Assembly (NCBI GenBank): GCA_964412505.1
Contig: CAYPOM010000001.1
Location: 62,001-126,000 of the forward strand
Source of the DNA: CAYLKK01 sp964412505
GTDB lineage: Bacteria > Pseudomonadota > Alphaproteobacteria > UBA3830 > CAYLKK01
Direction: 5' to 3'
DNA: 64,000 nucleotides
Of the stretch, positions 43,556 to 51,920 are shown piece after piece. How positions within the stretch are numbered: position 1 is the stretch's first letter; the number at the start of each line of letters is the position of its first letter. Under the pieces are notes generated by a model. The model had not been told where the DNA came from and did not search any database. It saw nothing but the letters and a program-made list of their open reading frames with translations. Position numbers and translations under genes: made by a program.

Positions 43556-45487
43556 ATGGTGAAAAATAGATTATTGGCGACAAGTATAGTTGCTTTAGGA
43601 ATGTTTTATAGCGCAGAAGGGATGAATGGATTGCCAAAGCTTAATCTTACCCCTAGGAATACAAATCCAGTAAATCAATTTGCAACTGTTACACAATTTA
43701 TAAACAGTTCGAATGCCACAAATCTGCATGTTAATGAAGATCAAGAACGTATTCTAAAAAGCTTTCAAGATTTGTCGGAGAAGCTTATTGATACTGAAAT
43801 AACAGATGAGGAGTTTGAGCAAGTTGTTGAAGATAATTTGGATCTTGTCTTAAATTCCATACAATTTGATAACGATGGTACGATTTCTGAAATTAGTAAT
43901 GTATTAGTAGACTTTTTGGTTAATATAGTATCAAAAGGATGTATTCATAAGGAATATTACGAAAAAATCATTATTCCTGCTGGAAAAAGCTTTTTCACAT
44001 TGTGGAATAAAGATAATCAAAAGATGAACGTTGGAAAACTTTTGCAAATTATCGGCGCGCTTAATGAGAAGGAGTTGGATGATGAAGAGAAAATCAATAT
44101 TGATGATTTTAAAGAGGACATAAAAGCAAATCCATATAAATATTTTGTGTATACCGATAGCGAATCCAAAGATTCTCGAGATGCAAAAATATTGCTATTA
44201 CGTACATTCAAAGAATATTATAAAGGTGCTATGAATGAAATTTATAGTAACCAAGTTGAATTATTAAAAAATGCATCTAAAATAATAAGATCATTTCAAG
44301 ATAATGACTTTTATTATACAACTCGTATGTTAGTCGAAGCTGGTTTTAAAACAAAAGATAGAAATACACTATGCACATTAGACAATTACTGCCTATTTAT
44401 TGCTTCTAGGTATTTTGAAACGCTTGAGGATCATATCAATTTAACGAATGTTTCAAAGCGATGTAGAGGCAACATGGAAAAATTCCATTACAATCCAATT
44501 TCTGTCAATGAGAGAACGGTAAAATTCTTTCCTAACGTAGAGACGTTACATCTTTATAATAAAGATGACAAATATTTAGAAGGCTGGAGAATAGAGAAAT
44601 ATGTTGATTGGAGACATTTATCATTTATTGAAATGTTAGAGGAAAGAAAGCATAATAAGATTATTGAATTTAAGGAAATGGTTCTTGAGCGTAATGATTT
44701 TTATAAGTTCTTACAAAAAGCAACTCAAGAGTTAGTTCAACAAGACATTATTACAATGTCTGTAAATCGTAAGAAATGTTCAAAAGGTAACATTACGCAT
44801 ATAGATCTGAACAAAATTAAAGCGGAAATTGTTGAGATTAGTAATAGGTGTTTTCAGAAATACATTGCATTAACATCTATACGTATGCCAAGTTGTGTCC
44901 ATAGCCTTAATATAGCCTGTTTTTACGGGTGTGAAGCATTAACATCTATAAGTATTCCAAGCAGTGTTAGTAAATTGGGGGATAGCTGCTTCGCTTGCTG
45001 TGAATCGTTAAAAAATATCGATATTCAAGGTGTAGTTAGCGACCTTCATTCTAGATGTTTTTACGGGTGTAAAGCATTAACATCTATAAGTATTCCAAGC
45101 AGTGTTACTTTTTTGGGGGGTAGCTGCTTCGCTTACTGTGAATCGTTAAAAGAGATTGTTATTCCAGATGGAGTCGAAAATATCCCTTGGAACTGTTTTT
45201 ACGGGTGTAAATCATTAACATCTATAAGGCTCCCAAGCAGTGTTAGTAAATTGGGAGATGTCTGCTTTTTTGGCTGTGGATCATTGCTAGAAGTAACTCT
45301 TCCTAGTAGGTTAAAAACTTTTGGACAGTGTTGTTTCGCGAATTGTCTCTCATTAACCACATTCCATATAGATATGTTAAATGGAGAGACAAAGACATTT
45401 AATATTACTGCTGTCAAAGATCCAACAGATCAAATTATTGAAGAAATGACAAAATTAAGAAACCTCAATTTGCCTTCTAAAAAATAA
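43556..45487 (+). CDS. Secreted protein with Entamoeba-like F-box/BspA module and LRR_5 repeats
   Basis: The 643-aa product starts at an ATG preceded by GGAGG, with a signal peptide (VKNRLLATSIVALGMFYSAE). Residues 30-260 are helical and unrecognised. From about 270 comes IASRYFETLEDHINLTNVSK, then CRGNMEKFHYNPISVNE and FPNVETLHLYNKDD, followed by a charged segment. This resembles, from memory, the conserved N-terminal part of Entamoeba BspA-type LRR proteins. Residues about 420-600 are LRR_5 repeats (IPSSVSKLGDSCFACCESLK). The mix of a bacterial export signal and a eukaryote-type module suggests a host-directed effector or adhesin. Confidence 0.72.
   Translation: MVKNRLLATSIVALGMFYSAEGMNGLPKLNLTPRNTNPVNQFATVTQFINSSNATNLHVNEDQERILKSFQDLSEKLIDTEITDEEFEQVVEDNLDLVLNSIQFDNDGTISEISNVLVDFLVNIVSKGCIHKEYYEKIIIPAGKSFFTLWNKDNQKMNVGKLLQIIGALNEKELDDEEKINIDDFKEDIKANPYKYFVYTDSESKDSRDAKILLLRTFKEYYKGAMNEIYSNQVELLKNASKIIRSFQDNDFYYTTRMLVEAGFKTKDRNTLCTLDNYCLFIASRYFETLEDHINLTNVSKRCRGNMEKFHYNPISVNERTVKFFPNVETLHLYNKDDKYLEGWRIEKYVDWRHLSFIEMLEERKHNKIIEFKEMVLERNDFYKFLQKATQELVQQDIITMSVNRKKCSKGNITHIDLNKIKAEIVEISNRCFQKYIALTSIRMPSCVHSLNIACFYGCEALTSISIPSSVSKLGDSCFACCESLKNIDIQGVVSDLHSRCFYGCKALTSISIPSSVTFLGGSCFAYCESLKEIVIPDGVENIPWNCFYGCKSLTSIRLPSSVSKLGDVCFFGCGSLLEVTLPSRLKTFGQCCFANCLSLTTFHIDMLNGETKTFNITAVKDPTDQIIEEMTKLRNLNLPSKK
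44921..45290 (+). repeat. Three near-identical DNA repeats with 138-bp period
   Basis: TTTTACGGGTGT starts copies at 44921, 45059 and 45197, each exactly 138 bp apart, and the similarity continues for about 90 bp in each copy. A period of 46 codons equals two 23-residue LRRs. Copies 1 and 2 differ at only a few bases; copy 3 is more diverged. Confidence 0.8.
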
Positions 45488-45511
45488 TTTAATCTATTTT
45501 GGCTAAATATT

Positions 45512-45539
45512 ACGCTTTCACAACACGAAGGCGTTTTTT
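45512..45539 (+). terminator. Rho-independent terminator after the LRR gene
   Basis: ACGCTTTC (45512-45519) pairs with GAAGGCGT (45527-45534, one mismatched or G-T position) around ACAACAC and is followed by six T. Confidence 0.75.
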
Positions 45540-45649
45540 GTGTATGAGTAGAGAAATATTAAGTTCTATGGAGTTTTTAGCATTCTGGATGTGAATAAAC
45601 TTAAGAGGATTGATAAATGATAGCATTTATTATAAACTGTCATTTGTAA

Positions 45650-45726
45650 GAAGTCGTAGCTCAGCAGGATAGAGCGCAAGATTCCTAATCTTGAGGCCGA
45701 GGGTTCGAATCCCTCCGACTTCACCA
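45650..45726 (+). tRNA. tRNA-Arg (anticodon CCU)
   Basis: The acceptor GAAGTCG pairs with CGACTTC. The anticodon stem CAAGA/TCTTG encloses TTCCTAA with anticodon CCU. The T arm has GGTTCGAATCC and CCA is encoded. Confidence 0.94.
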
Positions 45727-45772
45727 TTGATGCAGTTTTTCATACCTGTTATAGCGTAATAGAGAATAAAGC

Positions 45773-46786
45773 CTAAACTGATTCTTCATCATTTGCACTA
45801 TCAGACAAGGTTTCAGATATGCACTCAAGTAGATTTTTAATTCTATCGTCAGGAGCAGCTGCAGAAATAGTGAAAACTTTTCTATTAAATAAATAGCTAA
45901 AATCATCAGTTATTTTAGTAATATCTATGTCTGATAATAATTCACATTTATTTAGCACAATAATTTCAGGTTTTTCGTCCACTTTATTTCCATATTCAGA
46001 AAGCTCATGCCTAACGGTGCGATATGCTGATATTGGATCTTCTTGCGATGCATCGACTATATGTAAAAGCAGTTTACACCTCTCAAGATGGGCTAAAAAT
46101 CTATCTCCTAATCCATATCCAGTATGAGCATTTTCTATAAGCCCCGGAATATCGGCAATTACAAATTCACGATTGTGAGAGCTAGAAACTCCTAATTGAG
46201 GTTTTAAGGTTGTAAAAGGGTAATCAGCAATTTTCGGTTTAGCTCTAGTAACAGCAGATAAAAATGTAGATTTTCCCGCGTTTGGCAGGCCAAGTAACCC
46301 TACATCAGCTATCAATTTTAACTGAAGCCATACCCACAACTCCTCTCCTTTTGTTCCTTTTTCAAATTTTCTTGGCGCCTGGTTTGTTGAGCTTTTAAAC
46401 TTATTGTTGCCTCTTCCTCCCTTCCCTCCATGCGCGATTAGAAACATTTGTCCGTCTTCCAATAGGTCGACTATAATATTTTCTCCAGTTTCATCTAGTA
46501 TTTCTGTCCCTACAGGAACATTTAAAACCATGTCGCTGCCGTAAGCTCCAAATCTATTAGCGCCAGCTCCATTTCCTCCTCTTTGGGCTTTAAAATGCTG
46601 CTGATAGCGATAATCTATCAAAGTGTTGCAATTAGAGACAGCTTTAAAAAAAATATTTCCTCCATTTCCTCCATCGCCGCCATCTGGCCCACCAAACTCT
46701 ATAAATTTCTCATGTCTGAAACTAAGCGCTCCATCCCCACCATCTCCAGCTTTTAAGAAAATTTTTGCTCTGTCTAAAAATTGCAC
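45773..46786 (-). CDS. obgE: GTPase ObgE/CgtA
   Basis: Obg is an essential ribosome-assembly GTPase. The 337-aa product has the glycine-rich Obg fold at the N-terminus (KAGDGGDGALSFRHEKF, GPDGGDGGNGGNIFF). The G domain follows, with GLPNAGKST (G1), the TTLKPQLG switch, DIPGLIE (G3) and LNKCE (G4). The C-terminal OCT domain is absent, common in alphaproteobacteria. The start codon is GTG at 46786, preceded by GAGG. Convergent with tRNA-Arg, with a 46-bp gap. Confidence 0.94.
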   Translation of the reverse strand: MQFLDRAKIFLKAGDGGDGALSFRHEKFIEFGGPDGGDGGNGGNIFFKAVSNCNTLIDYRYQQHFKAQRGGNGAGANRFGAYGSDMVLNVPVGTEILDETGENIIVDLLEDGQMFLIAHGGKGGRGNNKFKSSTNQAPRKFEKGTKGEELWVWLQLKLIADVGLLGLPNAGKSTFLSAVTRAKPKIADYPFTTLKPQLGVSSSHNREFVIADIPGLIENAHTGYGLGDRFLAHLERCKLLLHIVDASQEDPISAYRTVRHELSEYGNKVDEKPEIIVLNKCELLSDIDITKITDDFSYLFNRKVFTISAAAPDDRIKNLLECISETLSDSANDEESV

Positions 46787-46842
46787 AACATCCTCAATGT
46801 ATCAAAATTTAATATTACTACAAAATTATGCTATTGCATAAT

Positions 46843-47670
46843 TTAAAAATAACTAGAATTTGGATCATCATTGTTTATTGGGCATTTAGAACACGTCTTC
46901 CCACCTTTGTTCCAAGTTTGTCTTTGGCTAGTAGAGCTTACGTTAACTGTTGGATTTCTATCTGGTCCTATTGATACTTCACCATGATAAGATGGTATGC
47001 CTGGAGGAGGCATAACGATTATTGGAGGTACATTCTCTTTCTGAATAATTTGGTTCGGAACAATTTTTGGCGTTATTGTTTGATTTTTCTCATTTACGAA
47101 ACGACTAGACGATATAGTTGTTTCATGGTATTGGTTGGATATGTTACTGTTTCCACTGGAAGAATTGCAGCGTTTGCGACAGTTAGAGCTATTACTAGAT
47201 TTCATTAAACGTTTTTTTTGTATTTCTAATTGCATCTCTTCGAGTAAATCTGTAGTGTCTTCCCATGACTCAGGAATGGTTTCAGCTCCGTATATTAAAA
47301 CATCCTGGTATGAATCATACTTGCTAGCAGCATCATACATACGTTTCTTTTTGTACTCTTCAGATATCTTCCTAGCCTGTTCAGTGATTTGTTTAGGGTC
47401 ATCATTAGCTTTGCCCATCATATAATTATAAAATCTGACTTTGAACGCATCTTCAGATACTGAAGGTCCTAAATTGTGGTGCCCTCCATTGCGATCCATA
47501 AACTCTCTAAAACGCTCATAACCAAAAGCATTTGATCGACTGATTTTTATGTTGTCACCATTTTCATATGAGCTGTCAGGCTGACTCAATCTATCGCAAG
47601 CTGAACAAGCACAAAATGCAAAAAGGAACGCTACCATTTTCTGTTTTCGTGAGAAAAAACATAAACTCAT
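46843..47670 (-). CDS. Secreted Pro/Asn/Ser-rich protein of unknown function
   Basis: The 275-aa product has an N-terminal export signal (MVAFLFAFCACSACDRLSQP) with Cys residues near the likely cleavage point, so it may be a lipoprotein, although the lipobox is not canonical. The middle contains a helical charged region (QARKISEEYKKKRMYDAASK). The last third is low-complexity, with a Pro-rich PPIIVMPPPGIP and a closing CSKCP. No family is recognised. It lies between folB (divergent) and obgE. Confidence 0.6.
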   Translation of the reverse strand: MSLCFFSRKQKMVAFLFAFCACSACDRLSQPDSSYENGDNIKISRSNAFGYERFREFMDRNGGHHNLGPSVSEDAFKVRFYNYMMGKANDDPKQITEQARKISEEYKKKRMYDAASKYDSYQDVLIYGAETIPESWEDTTDLLEEMQLEIQKKRLMKSSNSSNCRKRCNSSSGNSNISNQYHETTISSSRFVNEKNQTITPKIVPNQIIQKENVPPIIVMPPPGIPSYHGEVSIGPDRNPTVNVSSTSQRQTWNKGGKTCSKCPINNDDPNSSYF

Positions 47671-47741
47671 CTATTTATACCCACAAACTTGTGTTATTAT
47701 AAACGTTGAATTATTGATAAAAAGATAATAATGCGAGCTTT

Positions 47742-48113
47742 ATGAGAAAATTAACGCTAACATTAAATAATTTAGAGCTGTATGTTTTTTGTGGTTGTAA
47801 GGAAGTAGAAAAAAGTGTTCCAGCAACTATTTTTGTAAAAATAGATATATGTTTCGAAAAGTTAAATGCATGCTATACAGATTTAATTGATGACACAATT
47901 TGCTATGATGCATTAACTAAAGAGATAATGGACGCAACTAAGAATAAACATTACAATCTAATAGAACATCTAGCGGAAACAATATTTGATATAACTAAAA
48001 AAAATGTAAACGATAAAGGGTTAATAGCGACGGTATCCGTTTTGGTCGAAAAAAAAACGATGCAAATATTAAACATGGATTCGGCGCAATTTAGGATAAC
48101 AGATGATTTGTGA
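47742..48113 (+). CDS. folB: Dihydroneopterin aldolase
   Basis: FolB converts dihydroneopterin to hydroxymethyl-dihydropterin in folate synthesis. The 123-aa product has LELYVFCGCKEVEKSVPATI in the first strand region, DTICYDALTKEI, and HYNLIEHLAETIFD, with the conserved Glu of the pterin pocket. VSVLVEKKTMQI near the end carries the conserved Lys. Length is normal. It overlaps folKP by 11 bp. Confidence 0.86.
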   Translation: MRKLTLTLNNLELYVFCGCKEVEKSVPATIFVKIDICFEKLNACYTDLIDDTICYDALTKEIMDATKNKHYNLIEHLAETIFDITKKNVNDKGLIATVSVLVEKKTMQILNMDSAQFRITDDL

Positions 48114-49365
48114 TGATTTACTCAAAATAGTTCCAGAAAGATATAAAGGTAAGATAATTTTAGCACTAGGCTCTAATCTTGGAAACCGAATGCAGAATAT
48201 ACGCGATGCAATTTCTGAAATAGGAAAAATAGCAAAAATAGAGGTTAATTCTGTTGTTTTCGAAACGGAGGCAATTACACCAAACGGAGCGCCAGATGAA
48301 TGGAATGCTCCATTTTTAAATACTGTCATTGTAATAGACTCTGGATTAACTGTGTATGAGTTGTTACAGGAATTCAAAAATATAGAGATGCGCTTGGGAA
48401 GGGATTTGAGCGCAAAACGTTGGGCCCCAAGGCCAATAGATATCGATATACTTTTTTATAAAAGTGAAGAAGTAAATGCAGCTGATATAATAATTCCGCA
48501 CAAGCAAATTCAAAACAGGGCATTTGTTAGGTCTCTTTTAAATTTTATTGGTTTTAAGTTTGTAGATAGAGATGTGAACGACTATATTCCGCTAAAATCT
48601 ATTCCATTGGAGCCTAAATTTGTTGCCGTAGTGAACGTTACGCCTGATTCTTTTTCGGACGGTGGAATGTTTTCTTGCAACGATGATGTATTTAAGCAAA
48701 TTGTCGAATACAATAATGTCGGCGCAGATATAATTGAGATTGGTGGGCAGTCAACACGGCCAGGCGCAACACAAATAGATGCTTCTGAAGAGTTAAGTAG
48801 AATAGAAGAAATACTTGATTTGATGGGTGGCAAAGATATTAACATAGGCGTTGATACATTCTACGATAATATAGCGGAAATAGCGATTAGAAAGTACGGA
48901 GTAAAATTTATAAGTAACGTGAAAGGTGTGTTTTCTCTAAAAACATTGCGGGTGATGGCTGATTATGATGTCAAAATGGCTATATTATTTAATCATGGTT
49001 CTCCAGATATGGTAGATGATTGGTATAAGAATACGATCAATATTGCTAAAAAAAACGGAATACGAGATGAAAATATTGTCTTAGATGTCGGAGTGGGTTT
49101 CGGGAAAACGCCGTTCGAAAGTTGGGGTATGAAGTCTATAATAACTAAATTTAAAGAATATCCCCATAAAATAATGGTCGGACATTCAAGAAAGTCCTTT
49201 CTACAAAAACTTGCAGTAACAGCGCCAAAAGAACGAGATATTTATACACTTGCGATATCGGATTCGTTGATGAAAATTGGTGTAGACTACCTTCGAGTTC
49301 ACAATCTACAAATTCATGCTGATTTTTTTTCTGCAAAATATGCATTTGGTGGTTTCGTTGCGTGA
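48103..49365 (+). CDS. Bifunctional FolK-FolP (HPPK-DHPS fusion)
   Basis: The 420-aa product fuses the next two folate enzymes. Residues 15-155 are hydroxymethyl-dihydropterin pyrophosphokinase, with LALGSNLGNR and RWAPRPIDIDILFY. Residues 165-420 are dihydropteroate synthase, with VNVTPDSFSDGG, EIGGQSTRPGA, and MVGHSRKSFL near the end. Separate proteins are usual in most bacteria; fusions occur in some host-associated alphaproteobacteria and in eukaryotes. Its stop overlaps the rsmG start. Confidence 0.92.
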   Translation: MICDDLLKIVPERYKGKIILALGSNLGNRMQNIRDAISEIGKIAKIEVNSVVFETEAITPNGAPDEWNAPFLNTVIVIDSGLTVYELLQEFKNIEMRLGRDLSAKRWAPRPIDIDILFYKSEEVNAADIIIPHKQIQNRAFVRSLLNFIGFKFVDRDVNDYIPLKSIPLEPKFVAVVNVTPDSFSDGGMFSCNDDVFKQIVEYNNVGADIIEIGGQSTRPGATQIDASEELSRIEEILDLMGGKDINIGVDTFYDNIAEIAIRKYGVKFISNVKGVFSLKTLRVMADYDVKMAILFNHGSPDMVDDWYKNTINIAKKNGIRDENIVLDVGVGFGKTPFESWGMKSIITKFKEYPHKIMVGHSRKSFLQKLAVTAPKERDIYTLAISDSLMKIGVDYLRVHNLQIHADFFSAKYAFGGFVA

Positions 49366-49991
49366 AAATGACCGAGCGACAGGTAAAAAAGATTATAGAA
49401 GAACGTTTTAATGTTTCACGTGAAACATTAAAGAAGATAGAAGAATATGAAAAGTTATTACTAAAGTGGAATAAGCGCATAAATTTGATATCAGCAAAGA
49501 CAGAAGTAGAAGTCTGGGAACGGCATATACTAGATAGTTTGCAATTAATACCGCATGTTTCTGGCACGAATGTGTTAGATATAGGTAGTGGTGGCGGTCT
49601 TCCGGCGATAATCTTGTCTATATGTCTGGGGGAACGAGTTAAAATCGTATGTGTTGATTCTGATTTTCGGAAATGTGCATTTTTAAATGCTGTTAAATTA
49701 GCACTAAATCTTAATGTTGATGTAAAGTGTTGTCGCGTTGAGGAGCTGCTGGCAGATGATGTTGAATTTGACCTTATTACAGCTCGAGGTTTTAAGTCGA
49801 TAAAAGAGATGTTACCTGCTCTAAATAAATTAAAATGTAAGGGCGTATTCTTGAAAGGAGGGAAGTGCGAAGATGAGGTATGTGATGCTCAAAGCTTGTT
49901 CTCTTTTAAGTTTGAGCTGTTTGATAGTATAACGCACAGATTGGGAAAAATTATAGCTATAGAAGATGTCCAGCGTGTTGTAAGTCTATAA
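49362..49991 (+). CDS. rsmG: 16S rRNA (guanine(527)-N7)-methyltransferase RsmG
   Basis: The 209-aa product methylates G527 of 16S rRNA (formerly GidB). The N-terminus has FNVSRETLKKIEEYEKLLLK and WNKRINLISAKTEVEVWERH. The SAM site is VLDIGSGGGLPAIILSI, and DLITARGFKSI follows. The GTG at 49362 overlaps the folKP stop; an ATG two codons later (49368) is equally plausible. In many bacteria rsmG lies near the origin with gidA and parAB; here those neighbours are absent. Confidence 0.92.
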   Translation: MKMTERQVKKIIEERFNVSRETLKKIEEYEKLLLKWNKRINLISAKTEVEVWERHILDSLQLIPHVSGTNVLDIGSGGGLPAIILSICLGERVKIVCVDSDFRKCAFLNAVKLALNLNVDVKCCRVEELLADDVEFDLITARGFKSIKEMLPALNKLKCKGVFLKGGKCEDEVCDAQSLFSFKFELFDSITHRLGKIIAIEDVQRVVSL

Positions 49992-50074
49992 AAATATTCC
50001 TCTCTTTTCTTGATATGGTGTATATAAAATGTTGTTTACATGGTGAGTTCTATATGTTATCCTTTAGTTGTGTT

Positions 50075-50150
50075 GCTGGAATAGCTCAGATGGTAGAGCG
50101 GCTGATTCGTAATCAGTAGGTCGGAGGTTCGATTCCTCTTTTCAGCACCA
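50075..50150 (+). tRNA. tRNA-Thr (anticodon CGU)
   Basis: The acceptor GCTGGAA pairs with TTTCAGC. The anticodon loop TTCGTAA carries CGU. The T arm has GGTTCGATTCC and CCA is encoded. Its 3' 50 bases (50101-50150) are repeated exactly, on the opposite strand, at 62002-62051 beside an integrase. Confidence 0.94.
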
Positions 50151-50422
50151 TCCATGAAAAAGCAGAAAATGTAATCCGTAAAAAAATGTTTGGTAGAAAT
50201 GAGCTGCTATTTTGTCGTTGAAATGCGTTTTTACTGTTGTTAAGATGTAAGTAGCATTATTATTCGAAATAAGCCTCGATCAATCTTGTGATAAAATACT
50301 ATGTCAAATATATTCTTGTTGATATAGTTTTTAATATAAAAATCAACGAAAAATTGCCATCGAAAAAACGAATATTATTTTTTATATGTTGTATTCATGC
50401 TGACAGATAAATGCAACCTGTT
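50151..50422. other. Intergenic region without a supported gene
   Basis: An AT-rich stretch between tRNA-Thr and the end of the 457-aa secreted-protein gene. No reading frame, hairpin or repeat stands out. Confidence 0.4.
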
Positions 50423-51796
50423 TTATCGGTTATCTTTTGCTTTCCTTGTGAAGACTTGAAGATTAATTCCAGTGAAATCATGTTTTTTTAATTTCGATTC
50501 ACATATGTATCCGATAGGAAAATCTATTTGTTTTACATTTTCTTTGTTGAGGTACATTGAGGCGAGACTTGGTTGAGCATATAGTCTGAATACTCCGAGT
50601 GTAGGTTTCATATAAGAACCATATAAAGCTATGTCGAATATACTCTTGTCTATCATGTGAACTGGAATACCACTGTCATCTTGCAGGATTACATTGCTTC
50701 TCCTTGTGATTAGATCTCGTAATTTTGAAAATTCACTCATGTGCATGCAATATGAGCAACTTTTTATGATTGTGGCCATGCTATTAGATTCTTTTGTTAT
50801 AAATGTAAGTAATTTTTCTAATCCTTTGGCGTTGTTTTGTAGTTGGCTTTGTATGTAGTAAAGTGTCTTTTCTTCTTTTGTTATGGGGTTGAAAAATACA
50901 ATTTTGATTGAATCATCGTTTTTAGATATTAATTTGCTATTGCTGACAGATTTTATTTCATAGCCTAATCTAGATAAGTTTAGCAATATAATCGTCATTG
51001 TTCCGCTTATGTGTTTGTTGTGTAGATCTGTGGCCATTGACATTGTGATGAAGTACCCCTTCAGCAAAAAACTTGATATACTTTGTCTTATAGCCTGTAA
51101 AATTTCATCTGTTACTTCGTTTTGTGTATCAATCGCTCTTCCTGTTCTTTCTTGTCCAATTAATATATATTTTTTTGCTGTCGGGAATAGCATAACTGCA
51201 TGTGCTGCATCAGGGCCTCCAAATGGATAAAAAACTGTATCAATATTGGAGCTCTTCTCTCTTAATTCAGATTTTTCAAAATTAATAATTTTAGAGAAAC
51301 AATATTCATGGATCTTTTGCCAATTTTCATTTAAAATATTAAAATGGTTTGTGTATGAGTCATTGTTTTTTACGATAGAAACTCCACTGATAAATTTAGC
51401 GAACTGATTGATATCTTGGAACTTTCGAATTTTGTTATTTTCTATATTTTGTTCTTCTTTGGTTGGTTGATCGTGCATGCTTCCGTTTTTTGAATGTACT
51501 GCGCTGTTGTTATATTGAGATGTATGATTGTTATCGTTAGTGTTGCTATTTTCTTCTGTGTTCTTGCTGTCTACTGTGCTCCATACACCATTTACTCTGG
51601 CTTGTATTTTATAAATGTCTTTTTGTTCACTTTCTGCTTCTGGAATGTTGTAAACATTAGACTTAACTGTCTCTATTTCTGGTTTGTTTATGGTTGTATC
51701 ATTTACGTTATTTTGAATTTCAGTTTCTATTAGCGCCCCATTACAAAAGTAAATTGTGAAAAAACACATACACAAATAAAAATTACGTAATTTCAT
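50423..51796 (-). CDS. Secreted protein of unknown function with a YPFGGPD-type motif
   Basis: The 457-aa product has a signal peptide (MKLRNFYLCMCFFTIYFCNG), then an Asn/Glu/Thr-rich linker (residues 25-135) and a C-terminal globular domain. That domain has FYPFGGPDAAHAVMLFPTAK followed by YILIGQER. This resembles, from memory, a group of uncharacterised bacterial secreted proteins with a YPF(S/G)GPD motif near a predicted hydrolase-like fold. I can name no function. It follows another secreted-protein gene (51921-53732) on the same strand. Confidence 0.6.
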   Translation of the reverse strand: MKLRNFYLCMCFFTIYFCNGALIETEIQNNVNDTTINKPEIETVKSNVYNIPEAESEQKDIYKIQARVNGVWSTVDSKNTEENSNTNDNNHTSQYNNSAVHSKNGSMHDQPTKEEQNIENNKIRKFQDINQFAKFISGVSIVKNNDSYTNHFNILNENWQKIHEYCFSKIINFEKSELREKSSNIDTVFYPFGGPDAAHAVMLFPTAKKYILIGQERTGRAIDTQNEVTDEILQAIRQSISSFLLKGYFITMSMATDLHNKHISGTMTIILLNLSRLGYEIKSVSNSKLISKNDDSIKIVFFNPITKEEKTLYYIQSQLQNNAKGLEKLLTFITKESNSMATIIKSCSYCMHMSEFSKLRDLITRRSNVILQDDSGIPVHMIDKSIFDIALYGSYMKPTLGVFRLYAQPSLASMYLNKENVKQIDFPIGYICESKLKKHDFTGINLQVFTRKAKDNR

Positions 51797-51920
51797 AAGA
51801 ATGTACCCAGAAAGTATTGTCTATTATAACGTACCAATGTACTAATACGCAAATTTTAGAACATCAAATTACAAATAAAATTTAAAACGGTAAGTGATAT
51901 AAATTTTTCGAAAAATTGAA

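Noticed and set aside
44921..45290. CRISPR-like array from regularly spaced repeats
   Set aside because: The repeats lie in frame inside the LRR coding region and the 138-bp period equals two LRRs; no spacers or cas genes are present.
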